Shown here piece after piece: positions 17,228-26,400 of a stretch of DNA of 64,000 nt. The notes below the pieces were generated by a model that did not search any database, was not told where the DNA came from, and saw only the letters and a list, made by a program, of their open reading frames with translations. Origin of the DNA: Granulicella sp. dw_53 (lineage in GTDB: Bacteria > Acidobacteriota > Terriglobia > Terriglobales > Acidobacteriaceae); the NCBI RefSeq assembly GCF_018449545.1, contig NZ_JAAVUR010000002.1, forward strand, positions 310,001 through 374,000, written 5' to 3'. The translations under genes and the position numbers were made by a program. Position 1 is the first letter of the stretch; each line of letters begins with the position of its first letter.

Positions 17228-17524
17228 ATGAAACGGAGGCGCTTCGCCTCTCCTTTTATACCTGATACGAAGGCTTGGCTCGGTTACATTAGCCTGATTG
17301 GCGTTGGCTGCTATCGCACGTATGGGATCTCATGCCGGGAGCTGGCGGAGATGATGAAGGAATGCGGGTGTAAGTCGACTCGTCCACAGGGAGTCCGTTT
17401 TTGGGAACCGGCTCTTCCAGCTTGCGGCATCATGTCAGATCGATATGGGACGAGCATTTCATTCTCGGTTAATGCGACAGAGCTGATGCGTATCGTTGCT
17501 TATCTATGGGATAAAGGACGTTAA
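17228..17524 (+). pseudogene. Small frame, possible remnant of an IS6-type transposase
   Basis: This 98-codon frame begins with basic residues and contains CYRTYGISCRELAEMMKECGC (about 28-48). That resembles the start of IS6/IS26-like transposases, where a WY-x-R-Y-x-LSYR-x-LEE-M-x-ERG helix-turn-helix is conserved. The remainder does not continue into the DDE core. Similarity is partial and I judged it by eye only. The decayed integrase 400 bases downstream makes a mobile-element remnant more plausible. It could equally be a chance frame. Confidence 0.3.
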
Positions 17525-17553
17525 CATATGTAAATTACGGAGGAGGAGGAGCC

Positions 17554-17928
17554 ATGCACCTGGTCTGCCGGCAGTGCGCCACGCGATTCACCCCAGAACT
17601 GCAGTTGGTGCCGTTCGAGACGCGAAACGAGACCATAGAGGAGGACTTCCTCCCCCCTGGAGGCCTGATGCAGTCGGAGAGTTCCTTTTATTTCGACGAC
17701 AACGTCGGAAACTTCATCGCTAATATAGCCGACACGCAAAACATGAAGCTGACCTCAGACATCACCCGCCTATATGGTTGCTGCGGCCCCGGCGGCGGCC
17801 ACGGACCCAACCTGCAATGTGAGATCTGCGGCACCTATGTGGCGACCAAGGTGGAAGATTGCTGCACGCCACACTACATCTTCTTCGATCCGAGCACGAC
17901 CCAAGCAGCCATGAGCGAGGGCGAATGA
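17554..17928 (+). CDS. Small hypothetical protein with two Cys-x2-Cys knuckles
   Basis: This 124-residue protein has no recognised family. It starts MHLVCRQCATRF and later has CCGPGGGHGPNLQCEICGTYVATKVEDCC. The pairs CRQC (5-8) and CEIC (about 90-93) could bind one zinc ion as a split zinc ribbon. A very strong ribosome binding site, GGAGGAGGAG (17539-17548), precedes the ATG, which supports expression. Its stop overlaps the ATG of the truncated integrase (ATGA at 17925-17928), so the two were translationally coupled. It may therefore have been a partner of the integrase or part of the same mobile element. Confidence 0.65.
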   Translation: MHLVCRQCATRFTPELQLVPFETRNETIEEDFLPPGGLMQSESSFYFDDNVGNFIANIADTQNMKLTSDITRLYGCCGPGGGHGPNLQCEICGTYVATKVEDCCTPHYIFFDPSTTQAAMSEGE

Positions 17929-18222
17929 GCACTTTTCTTGTTGGCAGAGAGAATTCGCTCCTAGTGCTCTTTCAGAGCCTGCCCGAGGGTAGCCGACGTT
18001 TCTGGGAGTTCTTCACCGTCAATATCCGCAACCCGAACACCCGTCGCGCCTACTTCAAAGCCGTCTAGAAGTTTTCCTCCTGGTGTGAAGAGAAAAATGC
18101 ATAGCGGATTTCTCCGGGGTGACACCGATGTACGTTGCGGCGCGCGTCGAAGAGTTCGGCGGCACGCCTCGAAGCCTAACCGTCAAACAGCACCTGGCGG
18201 GCTGTGTTGCATCGACATCTAG
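17925..18222 (+). pseudogene. Truncated tyrosine recombinase (phage-type integrase) fragment
   Basis: Translation from 17925 gives an N-terminal SAM-like core-binding domain: FWEFFTVNIRNPNTRRAY is the typical phage-integrase pattern. The frame hits TAG at 18066-18068 in the middle of this domain. Reading through it gives KFSSWCEEK, as expected. A second stop follows, and the homology then continues at about 18105 with VTPMYVAARVEEF and SLTVKQHLAG in a shifted frame, before ending abruptly near 18222. The catalytic domain (R-H-R-Y) is absent. So this is a decayed remnant with at least one nonsense mutation, one frameshift and a 3-prime truncation. The break falls at one arm of a 15-bp inverted repeat. 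Confidence 0.8.
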
Positions 18223-18260
18223 CGGTGGTGGCAGGTGTAGCTTTTGCTAGATGTCGATGC
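18209..18260. repeat. Perfect 15-bp inverted repeat
   Basis: GCATCGACATCTAGC at 18209-18223 is the exact reverse complement of GCTAGATGTCGATGC at 18246-18260, with a 22-base spacer. It lies right after the stop of the nucleotide-sugar dehydrogenase (minus strand) and at the point where the integrase homology breaks off. It may be a terminator for the dehydrogenase (no T run is present) or a scar of a rearrangement. Confidence 0.7.
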
Positions 18261-18277
18261 CTGGTCCTTATGACGAC

Positions 18278-19648
18278 TTAGCAGCGAACTACCTTTGGAG
18301 ACTTGATTCCTTTGGTTGCGTTGCGGGTGTCTACGACCAGTTGCGACTCGTCTACGATTCGCTGGTAGTCGTAGTCGGTGTGGTCGGTGAGGATCATGAC
18401 GCAGTCGTACTGGCCCAGGTTCTCGAGGGGGGTAGAGGTCATGTTGAGGTTGTAATGGCGTCCGCGGCCTACGGTGGGGAAGTAGGGGTCGTTGTAGAGG
18501 ACTTCGGCACCCTCTGCACGCAGGAGCTCAATGACGGTCAAGGAAGGGGATTCGCGGAGGTCGTCGATGTCCTTCTTGTACGCCATGCCGAGCATGAGGA
18601 TTTTGGAGCCGTTCATCGCCTTCTTGTGCTGGTTGAGGGCTCGTACGACGGCCTGGACGGCGTGCTCCGGCATGGACTCGTTGACCTCGCCGGCGAGCTC
18701 GATGAAGCGGGTGTTGAAGTCGTACTCTTTCGCCTTCCAACTGAGGTAGAAGGGGTCGATGGGAATGCAGTGACCGCCTAGTCCGGGGCCGGGGTAGAAG
18801 GCGTGGAAGCCGAAGGGCTTGGTGGAGGCCGCGTCGATGACTTCCCAGATGTCTACGCCCATGCGGAGGGAGAGGAGCTTCAGCTCGTTGACCAGTGCGA
18901 TGTTGACGCAGCGGTAGATGTTTTCGAGCAGCTTGGTCATTTCGGCTACGCGGGTGGAGGAGACTCGTACGGAGCGGGTGAAGATGCCCTCGTAGAGGAC
19001 GGCGGCGAGCTCGGTGGCGATCTCTTCGTGTCCGCCGACCACTTTGGGAATGTTGTGCCGCGCGACGGTGGTGTTGCCGGGGTCTTCGCGCTCGGGGGAG
19101 AAGGCCACGTAGAAGACGCCCTTCTCGGCGGCTTCGCCCTTGGACTGGACCTTCAGGCCCTGGGTGTTTCCGGCTTCGAGGACGGGGATCAGCAGCTCCT
19201 CGGTGGTTCCGGGATAGGTGGTGCTCTCGAGGATGACGAGCTGGCCTTCGCGGATCCAGGGGGCGGCGGCCTTGGCGGTGTTCTCGACGTAGCTCAGGTC
19301 GGGTTCGCGGTGCTCAGTCAAGGGAGTTGGAACGCAGAGGATGATGGCGTCCATCTCGGTGAGGCGCGAGAAGTCGGTGGTCGCTTGCAGACCCTTCTTG
19401 CGTGCCTCTTCGATCTCGGTGTGTTCGATGCGGAAGATGTAGGAGCGACCTGCTTCGAGGTCGGTTACCTTCTTCTCATCGATGTCGAAGCCGGTGACCT
19501 TGAAGCCGGCTCCGGAGAGGAGAAGCGACAACGGCAATCCAACGTATCCGAGGCCGATGACACCAATTTTTGCGGTGCGGCTTTCCAGGCGCTGCATGCG
19601 TTCCTGGGCTATAAGCGGAAGGACAACTTCACTGGTCAACATATCCAC
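18278..19648 (-). CDS. Nucleotide-sugar dehydrogenase (UDP-N-acetylglucosamine 6-dehydrogenase / WbpA type)
   Basis: This 456-residue enzyme of the UDP-glucose/GDP-mannose dehydrogenase family oxidises C6 of a UDP-sugar to the carboxylate using NAD. It shows the dinucleotide-binding GLGYVG (32-37), the ESTTYPGTTEE strand (141-151), FSPEREDPG (183-191), and the catalytic cysteine in GLGGHCIPIDPFYLSW (Cys294). The FSPER-DPG and HCIPIDP forms are closer to WbpA/WecC-like UDP-HexNAc dehydrogenases than to UDP-glucose dehydrogenases. The divergent epimerase at 20018 would supply or use the related sugar, so the pair likely makes an acidic HexNAc for the polysaccharide. The actual start may be the Met at codon 18, nearer the Rossmann fold. 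Confidence 0.85.
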   Translation of the reverse strand: MDMLTSEVVLPLIAQERMQRLESRTAKIGVIGLGYVGLPLSLLLSGAGFKVTGFDIDEKKVTDLEAGRSYIFRIEHTEIEEARKKGLQATTDFSRLTEMDAIILCVPTPLTEHREPDLSYVENTAKAAAPWIREGQLVILESTTYPGTTEELLIPVLEAGNTQGLKVQSKGEAAEKGVFYVAFSPEREDPGNTTVARHNIPKVVGGHEEIATELAAVLYEGIFTRSVRVSSTRVAEMTKLLENIYRCVNIALVNELKLLSLRMGVDIWEVIDAASTKPFGFHAFYPGPGLGGHCIPIDPFYLSWKAKEYDFNTRFIELAGEVNESMPEHAVQAVVRALNQHKKAMNGSKILMLGMAYKKDIDDLRESPSLTVIELLRAEGAEVLYNDPYFPTVGRGRHYNLNMTSTPLENLGQYDCVMILTDHTDYDYQRIVDESQLVVDTRNATKGIKSPKVVRC

Positions 19649-20017
19649 GATTATCGCATTCCTCTTTCGTAACTTGGATTTTTATGCAGAAGATAACTCA
19701 GCTTTCGCGATCCTCGCTCCATTCGGGGCTTTGATGCGGTTCTTCGGGATAGCTATAAATATTTCGATCTACAAGAATTCATGAATTGAAGTTGCCGGAG
19801 TCAGATATAGTGTTGTGCAGTGCTGACTTACAGCCGACTATTGAATCGCGTTCTGATTTGGTGTCTCCCAACTGCACCAAAGTTGCATGGACGCAAACGA
19901 ATGTCCTTGCCAGACTAAGTTCTTGCTGTGCACCGGCTCCCCGATCTCTACGCCGCCACAGGAAGACTCGGCTTGCTTCACCAGAACCCAGGAACTATAC
20001 CGCTGGGCGGAGGATTC
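19649..20017. other. Divergent intergenic region between dehydrogenase and epimerase
   Basis: These 369 bases separate two divergently transcribed sugar-nucleotide genes and should carry both promoters. A perfect 12-bp palindrome AATTCATGAATT is at 19777-19788 and could be an operator. I could not pick out convincing -35/-10 pairs. Small frames here lack domain similarity. Confidence 0.4.
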
Positions 20018-20989
20018 ATGGCACGTTACCTCATCACCGGAATTGCCGGTTTTATCGGCTCGTCTCTTGCCCATGCTCTTGTCGAGCAGGGACACACCGT
20101 CCAAGGCGTCGATAACCTGTCGACGGGAAACCTGGATAACCTGGCCGACATTCGCGATCAGATCTCTTTCCAGAAGATGGACATTCAGGATGTCCAGGGC
20201 ATGAAGGAGGCTTGTCAGGGAGTCGAGGTTATCCTTCACCAGGCTGCGCTTGCCTCGGTGCCGCGATCGGTCAAAGATCCAGTTACCTCGCACGAATCGA
20301 ACATCAACGGCACACTGAACACGCTTGTGGCTGCCCGCGACGCTGGCGTTCGCCGTATCGTGTATGCGGCGTCTTCGTCGGCGTATGGAGATCAGCCGAC
20401 CCAGCCTAAGCACGAAGAGATGTTGCCCATGCCGCTCTCGCCCTATGCGGTGCAGAAGCTGACCTGTGAGTACTACATTCAGTCCTTCCATCGGGCGTAT
20501 GGGCTGGAGGGTGTTTGTCTGCGCTACTTCAACATCTTTGGGCCTCGTCAGGCAGCGGACTCGCCTTATTCGGGCGTTATCGCGCAGTTCACCTACAAGA
20601 TGATGGAAGGTGTTACTCCTACGATCTTTGGCGATGGCCTTACGAGCCGCGACTTCACCTACATCGATAATGCCGTCAGCGCGAATCTGCTGGCCGCGGT
20701 TGCGCCGCGTGAGGTGGCTACGGGACGCGTCTTCAATATCGGAACGGGCAATAGCCATACCTTGAACGAGGTCTATGAGGTGATTGCGGAGCAGGTGGGC
20801 TTCAAGGAGAAGCCGCACTACGGTCCTCCGCGGGCCGGCGATATTCAGCACTCGCTTGCGAGCATCGAGCGGGCGAAGCGGGATCTTGGATATGAGCCCA
20901 AGGCTCACTTCCACGAGGGTCTGCGCAAGACTGTTGCGTGGTATCTCGAAGGGAAAGAGAAGAAGGACAGGGAGCTTGCGACTCTGTAG
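20018..20989 (+). CDS. NAD-dependent UDP-sugar 4-epimerase (extended SDR, WbpP/GalE-like)
   Basis: This 323-residue extended short-chain dehydrogenase has the NAD-binding GIAGFIG (8-14), the D-N-L-STG sugar-nucleotide loop (32-37), and the catalytic triad Ser121 or nearby in YAASSSAYG, Tyr143 and Lys147 in SPYAVQK. LRYFNIFGPRQ and the C-terminal DIQHS are typical of UDP-GlcNAc/UDP-GlcNAcA 4-epimerases such as WbpP. The start at 20018 is set by GGGCGGAGG a few bases upstream; the longer open frame from 19928 is not needed. It is divergent from the UDP-HexNAc dehydrogenase, and together they would feed a HexNAc or HexNAcA donor to the glycosyltransferases at 2-15 kb. A bidirectional terminator follows. 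Confidence 0.88.
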   Translation: MARYLITGIAGFIGSSLAHALVEQGHTVQGVDNLSTGNLDNLADIRDQISFQKMDIQDVQGMKEACQGVEVILHQAALASVPRSVKDPVTSHESNINGTLNTLVAARDAGVRRIVYAASSSAYGDQPTQPKHEEMLPMPLSPYAVQKLTCEYYIQSFHRAYGLEGVCLRYFNIFGPRQAADSPYSGVIAQFTYKMMEGVTPTIFGDGLTSRDFTYIDNAVSANLLAAVAPREVATGRVFNIGTGNSHTLNEVYEVIAEQVGFKEKPHYGPPRAGDIQHSLASIERAKRDLGYEPKAHFHEGLRKTVAWYLEGKEKKDRELATL

Positions 20990-21015
20990 TTCAGAGTGCG
21001 CGTAGTAAGAGAGAG

Positions 21016-21045
21016 AGGCCGGACCTTTGTGGTCCGGCCTTTTTG
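21016..21045 (+). terminator. Rho-independent terminator after the epimerase
   Basis: AGGCCGGACC (21016-21025) pairs perfectly with GGTCCGGCCT (21031-21040) around a 5-base loop, followed by a T run. It sits between the convergent epimerase and S10 peptidase genes and may serve both. Confidence 0.85.
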
Positions 21046-21051
21046 TGGGCT

Positions 21052-22734
21052 TTACTTGCCGGCTTCCGTTCCCTGGATGAATGCTGCGACGTCGGCGTGG
21101 AACTGCTTCAGGACTTCATCGTTTACGTAGACCATGTGTCCGCTGGGGTAGTACTTGTAGCTAATGTTCTTCTGCAGCGCCAAGGGAATGGGGAGATGAT
21201 GCATCTCGAACTTGCCCTCGAAGTAAGGCGTGGCCAGATCGTAGTATCCACCTGCGAGTAGGACCTTCATCTTCGGGTTCGACTTCATGGTGAGGGCGAG
21301 GTCCGGCATTACATTGACGCCGCCTTCTCCCTGGCCGACGGGAGGTCCGCCGGGAACCTGATGGCGCAGGTCCCAGGTGAAGCCGGCGTCCATGTATGCT
21401 CCCGGCTTGTAGGTCTGATCGGAGCCGTACTTCAGCTCGGTGCGCATGTACTGGTTGATGGCGGTGGTGTATGCGGAGCTGATGGCGTTGCTTTGCGGAT
21501 CGTACTCGGCCTCTTCGCTGGTGGGGTTGAAGTCGGGTCCCTTGTAGCGGGTGTCGAGACGTCCGGTGGTGAGGCCGTCGGCGTCCTGCAGGTTCTTGCT
21601 GAAGGCTCCGCCGCTTACACGGAGGTTGGCCTTCAGCAGATAGGCAACGGGTAGGCCGGTGTAGTTGTGGAGCTTCTCGGCGATGGCTTGTCTGCGTGCG
21701 TCGGGGAGGTCACTGCCCTGGAGGAGCGCGGCCATGTAGTCGCCCAAGGCGAACTGCTCTACCTCGGCGAGGAAGGGCTCGAGCGCGGCGGGAGGATTGG
21801 AGAGCTTCTTGTGGTAGAAGGCGCTAGCGGCGTAGGTCGGGAGAGCGAGGGCGTAGGCCTGGTCGACTCCGGGGTTCCATTTTGGGCCGTCGGCGCTGTT
21901 GTCGAAGCTGAGGATCGCCGAGAGGAGCACGATTCCGTTGAGGTCGACGTTCTGCAGGTCAGCGGATAGGACCGCGGAGCGCGGGGTTCCGTAGCTCTCG
22001 CCGAAGAGGTATTTGGGGGAGTTCCAACGCTCGTACTTGGTGAGGAAGCGGCGGATGAAGCGCTCGAAGGCGTGGGCGTCGGGGTCGGTGCCCCAGAAGG
22101 CTTTCTCTTTGTCCTTGCCCATGATGCGGCTGAAGCCGGTTCCGGGAGCGTCGATGAAGACGACGTCGCTGACGTCGAGGAGGCTGTAGTCGTTGTTCAC
22201 GATCTTGTAGGGAGCGGCCTCATCGTGCTGGGTGTCGGTGGTGAGGACGCGTCTGGGGCCGAAGCTGCCCATGTGCAGCCACATCGTCGCGGAGCCGGGG
22301 CCGCCGTTGTAGAGGAAGGTGACGGGGCGGGTCTCTGATGGGGCGCCTTTTTTGAAGTAGGCGGCGTAGAACATGCGGGCCGTGGGTGGAGCGTCCTCGG
22401 GCTTGGCGGCGTCGGGGACGTTGACGCCGGTGTCGGGGAGCATCTTTCCGTCGAGGCCGATGAGGGCGTCCTGCGCGTCGGTGGCGCCTACGGTGATGGT
22501 TCCGGCTACGGCTTTGTAGGCGATCGTCTGGCCGCCGACGGTTACGGAGCCTTCGGTTGTGGAGTCTGCCGGGGCAGCGGTTGGAGGGGTTACGGGGGTT
22601 CCGCTTACGACCAGCTTGTCCTGTTTCTTCGCGGATTCCTGTTTGGCGGCATCACTTTTTTGTGCTGTTGCGATGCTGGTTATCCCCAACGTCAGAGTTA
22701 AACTGACGACTCCACAGACCTGACCAATCTTCAT
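21052..22734 (-). CDS. Secreted S10 family serine carboxypeptidase-like protein
   Basis: This 560-residue protein has an N-terminal signal peptide (about 1-24, cleaving after TAQ or nearby) and an Ala/Lys-rich linker, then an S10 alpha/beta-hydrolase fold. The oxyanion region is FLYNGGPGSATMWLH (140-154). The nucleophile is Ser247 in the GESYG motif. The acid is probably the Asp in GGYYDLATPYF, and the histidine lies in YYPSGHMVYVN near the C-terminus. Bacterial S10 proteins are acid-active exopeptidases, probably periplasmic or secreted here. It is the last minus-strand gene before the epimerase terminator. It probably stands alone, because a hairpin separates it from the PEP-CTERM gene upstream. 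Confidence 0.87.
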   Translation of the reverse strand: MKIGQVCGVVSLTLTLGITSIATAQKSDAAKQESAKKQDKLVVSGTPVTPPTAAPADSTTEGSVTVGGQTIAYKAVAGTITVGATDAQDALIGLDGKMLPDTGVNVPDAAKPEDAPPTARMFYAAYFKKGAPSETRPVTFLYNGGPGSATMWLHMGSFGPRRVLTTDTQHDEAAPYKIVNNDYSLLDVSDVVFIDAPGTGFSRIMGKDKEKAFWGTDPDAHAFERFIRRFLTKYERWNSPKYLFGESYGTPRSAVLSADLQNVDLNGIVLLSAILSFDNSADGPKWNPGVDQAYALALPTYAASAFYHKKLSNPPAALEPFLAEVEQFALGDYMAALLQGSDLPDARRQAIAEKLHNYTGLPVAYLLKANLRVSGGAFSKNLQDADGLTTGRLDTRYKGPDFNPTSEEAEYDPQSNAISSAYTTAINQYMRTELKYGSDQTYKPGAYMDAGFTWDLRHQVPGGPPVGQGEGGVNVMPDLALTMKSNPKMKVLLAGGYYDLATPYFEGKFEMHHLPIPLALQKNISYKYYPSGHMVYVNDEVLKQFHADVAAFIQGTEAGK

Positions 22735-22797
22735 ATTGCGATCTCACTTTCAAATTCTCGACTGGCCTTAAAAATACAATGAGATTTCGATAACAGT

Positions 22798-22823
22798 AAA
22801 GCCCCGGCTATCGCCGGGGCTTT
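22798..22823 (-). terminator. Terminator hairpin after the PEP-CTERM gene
   Basis: AAAGCCCCGGC (22798-22808) pairs perfectly with GCCGGGGCTTT (22813-22823) around TATC. On the minus strand this follows the PEP-CTERM stop by about 20 bases. The downstream T run is short. Confidence 0.75.
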
Positions 22824-22845
22824 GGGTTTAGGAGGGCTGTGAGTT

Positions 22846-23400
22846 TTAGAGGATCGCCCGTTTGTACGCTACTGCGATGCCGAGGCTCATCAGGCCGGTG
22901 GCTAAGAGCAGCACACTGGAGGGTTCGGGGACCTGGCTCGCTTCGGGGACGTTGACGTTGAAGTTTACCGTCGCCAGGATGTCCTGCGCCGATGCGTCCG
23001 CGCCTCCGAGGATGACGAAAGAGCCGGTGTAGAGGCCGGCAGCGGTCTCAGGGGGAAGGGAGATGGTGAAGAGCAGTCCGCTGAAGAAATCGCCTGCATC
23101 CAGGCTCAGAGGAAAGTTTGTGAGGAAGCCGGTGTCGTCCAGGGTGAGCGGCGAGTCGAGCGTGAGGCTATCGCCGTTCAGGAAGACGGTTCCGAGATTG
23201 GCGTTGCTGGCGTTTACGGTGGCGTCGAACGACAGGGTCGAACCAGCGCTCGCCGTCTGCACTGCGTTGCTCAGGTTCAGGGTGATGGTGTCGGCGAACG
23301 CGGATGTGGAGAGCAGGGAGGCTACTGCCAGCACCAGCATTGAGAGCGAGAGTGCCATTTTCTTGTTCTGCTTGTTGAACTTCGTCATTATCTTCATCAT
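22846..23400 (-). CDS. PEP-CTERM sorting-domain protein
   Basis: This 184-residue protein has an N-terminal signal peptide ending near TSAFA, a beta-rich middle region with no named domain, and a C-terminal sorting tail. The tail reads VPEPSS at residues 157-162, a hydrophobic stretch, and the basic end YKRAIL. By the known family, such tails are cut by an exosortase (EpsH/XrtA type), and the mature protein goes to the exopolysaccharide or outer surface. No exosortase is encoded in this window. It is 61 bases downstream of the secreted nuclease gene on the same strand. No sigma54-type site was seen upstream, unlike the second PEP-CTERM gene at 50577. Confidence 0.82.
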   Translation of the reverse strand: MMKIMTKFNKQNKKMALSLSMLVLAVASLLSTSAFADTITLNLSNAVQTASAGSTLSFDATVNASNANLGTVFLNGDSLTLDSPLTLDDTGFLTNFPLSLDAGDFFSGLLFTISLPPETAAGLYTGSFVILGGADASAQDILATVNFNVNVPEASQVPEPSSVLLLATGLMSLGIAVAYKRAIL

Positions 23401-23461
23401 CGTTTCTTGTCCTAGGTCCCTAGATTTTTTGCTTCTTTGGTTTTGCGGATTCGGCGAATCT

Positions 23462-26400
23462 TTACTGCGGCAGTGTTGCCCGGATGCTGCCCGAGAAGGT
23501 GCCGCCTGTATAGGTGCCCGAATACTTCTCTACTGAGGTGGCTCCGGCTGCGGGGAAGGTTACGGTTCCCGTTGCCGATGCGCCTGGTGCGATGTTGCCG
23601 AGTGGTTGAGGAATAGGCATGCCTGATGCGCTGCCCAGGGTTGCGCTGGTTAGCTGTACGTTTTGCGCTGTGCCGGTGCCGCTGTTCTTGACTGTGAAGA
23701 CTGCCTGATAGCCGCCGGAGACCTTGGTCAGCGAGGCGGTCGTGGATAGGGAGACGCTTCCTGCGACTGCTGCGGGAGGGATCGAGAGGTAGACGACAGC
23801 GGGGTCATGATCGCTGACGCGCTCGGGGCGGGTTGCATCGTTGAGGTAGACGAGCGGGAAGTCCGAGTCCATGTGGGCGTAGACCAGGCGCGTCTCGGAT
23901 GGGACGAGGTCGCTGGTTACAACTACGTGGTCCAGGACTTGCGCGCTTCCGACTTCGACGTAGCTTTGGCGCTGCTCGGCGGGGAGCAGGGTTACGAGGT
24001 CCACAAGCACAGGGTTCGCCAAGCCGGAGACCGGCGGGGTGATGACCTGCGATGCCGGAACCGGGTTGCCCTTGATGACGCCGAGGGCGTCTACGAAGCC
24101 GTCGGAGAACTCGAAGGCGTTGTAGTCGCCGACTGTGACGACGTGCTCTCCTGAGGATTGATAGCCCTGTATGAGATTAGCTACAAACTCTGCCTGGGCC
24201 TCGCGCTTCAGGCGTACGGTCGCGCCGGTGTTGGTTGGGTCGTCCACGTTGATCAAGGAGCGCTGGTGGATTGCGATTACGGTGACGGGGTAGTCCGTGC
24301 CGCCGACGCGCTTGACGCCTGCGTGCAGGACCAGTGGAGGACGATCGTTGAGGATTGCCTGCGCTCCGCCAGCGTTGGTGAAGGTGGTGTCCTTGCCGAA
24401 CTGCTCGCAGCGCAGCGTGTTGACTCGCGTGCTCTTGACCAGGAAGGCGACGTTGATGCCGCCGATGTCGTTGCCCTGGATGAGACAAGGAACGTAGGCG
24501 GGATCGGGCTGCGACGCGGCCGAAGCATCGGAGCTGATCCTCGCTGTCAGGTCGTTGAGTACGGCGAGGTTCTCGATCTCCTCCGCTCCGATGATGTCGG
24601 GGGAGTTGAGGATGTTGCGTACTGCGAGGGAGGCCTTCGCCAGGCGACGCTGATAGGCTGCCGTTGTCACGACGACTGCGGAGGAGGCTGAGGTTCCTGC
24701 CGAGTCTGCCTTGTCGTTGTAGAAGCGCTCCATGTTGAAGCTGGCGATGGTGAGCTCAGCGGGTGTCTGTGCGGGAACCGGCTGCGCGGTCATCAGTGGG
24801 GAGACGGACGGGTGGGAGGTCTTGTCCAAGAGGATCTCGGGGGTTCCGAAGGAGAAGTCCATCACGCCGACCAGACCGGTGAGCGTTGTGTTGCTGGTCA
24901 GGTCGATTGCGCCACCGCCAAAGGCGAAGCTGTCGATGTAGAGGATCTCGGGGTTGGAGTCCCAGACCGGAACGGTGGCTGGGATCGGCCCGAAGAGCGT
25001 ATCCATGACGGAGACGCCGGGCTCGCGGAAGGGGCGTGGAATACCGGTTACGACACCGTAGAAGCGCCCGTTCGAGGTGTTGGTCTCGGTGGTCTCGGTC
25101 AGGTTGGCGTCGGTTCCGCTGGTGGTCGTAAAGGAGTCGATCGCGACGCGCATGCCCTCATACTTCGAGAACTGCTTTACGCCGCCCGAGGGTGAGTCCA
25201 TCGCGGCTGTGATCTTGATGGGGGTGGGCAGCGGGTTTCCGGAGGTCAGCAGGGTGAAGGTCTGCGGTCCATCGATCTCTGTACCGGGGGTGAGGCCGGT
25301 GGTTGGGTAGGTGGCAACGAGGCCTGTTACTTGTACCTCTGCGCCTACCTGGATGAAGGAGGGTAGCGCGGTCGATCCTGTATAGACGAGGATTCCTTCC
25401 GGCGTTACAGGATTGGTGTCCGCGTCCTTTGCTTCCAGGTAGAAGCCGTTCGACTTCACGCCGATGACCAAGCCGCTTGTGGTTACGGTCTGGGTTGCGT
25501 AGGTGGAGGGCTTGTTGGCTTGAATCGTGCGAATGGATACGAATGAGGGGGCCGCCGTCGTCGTCAATGCGATGGATGCGGAGGCGGATCGCAGTTGCGT
25601 GTCCGATACCGTTATTGGGAGGCTGAAGGTGCCTGCCGTGGTCGGGATGAAGCTGTACGAGAAGACGTTGTCTCCTGAGGTCGCATCTCCGTGGGTGCCG
25701 TCGTCGTAGAAGGGCTGCGAAGCGGAGCCGCCTGCGGCGCTGAGATCTGCCGATACCTGGATTCCGGTGCTTGCGGGGGAGGTTGCTGGAGTTACAGAGG
25801 CTGTGAGAAGCGTAGCCGCGCCGGTCAGTGTGGAGGACGGGGTGGCCAGGGCTGTGGCTGCCAGCGTGCCGTTGCCGGGATTGCCTCCACACGGAGCCAA
25901 TGTCGACGCTGAGTTATGCGGTACTGGCGCGCCTGTCGCGAAGTCGGATGCGTTGTTGTTCGTGGGCGTGCAGACGTTGGTCCGGATCGCCGCCGTCGAA
26001 TTCGTCAGCGCCGGCGCGGGCGAACCCAGCGAGCAGTTCGCTGCGGTTGCCGTTCCTCCGTAGCCGATGTAGTCCAGTACGGTTGCGGCACTCGTCGGGC
26101 AGCCGCTTGTCCCGCTCAGCGCTGTCGTACTGCTGACGAGTGCCACCTTGCCCGCCGTCGCACTCATGGCGATGGACGCTGATGCGTCTGGGGTCGGCAG
26201 ATTGGTGGTGCCGTTGGCACCGACTGCTTCCTGGATGAGGAAGTACTGTCCAGGCTGCAAGGTGAAGGACGGTAGCGCCGTCACCTGGTACGAGGTCCCT
26301 GTCCCGCTGGCGTATTGCACGCTGTATCCGGCCAGCGATACAGGCGCGGCGGTGGGATTGAAGAGCTCGATGAAGTCGTTCTTATACGTCGCTCCCGAGT

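Noticed and set aside
19838-20914. 358-codon open frame antisense to the epimerase
   Set aside because: No recognisable domain and fully explained as the complement of a well-supported gene.
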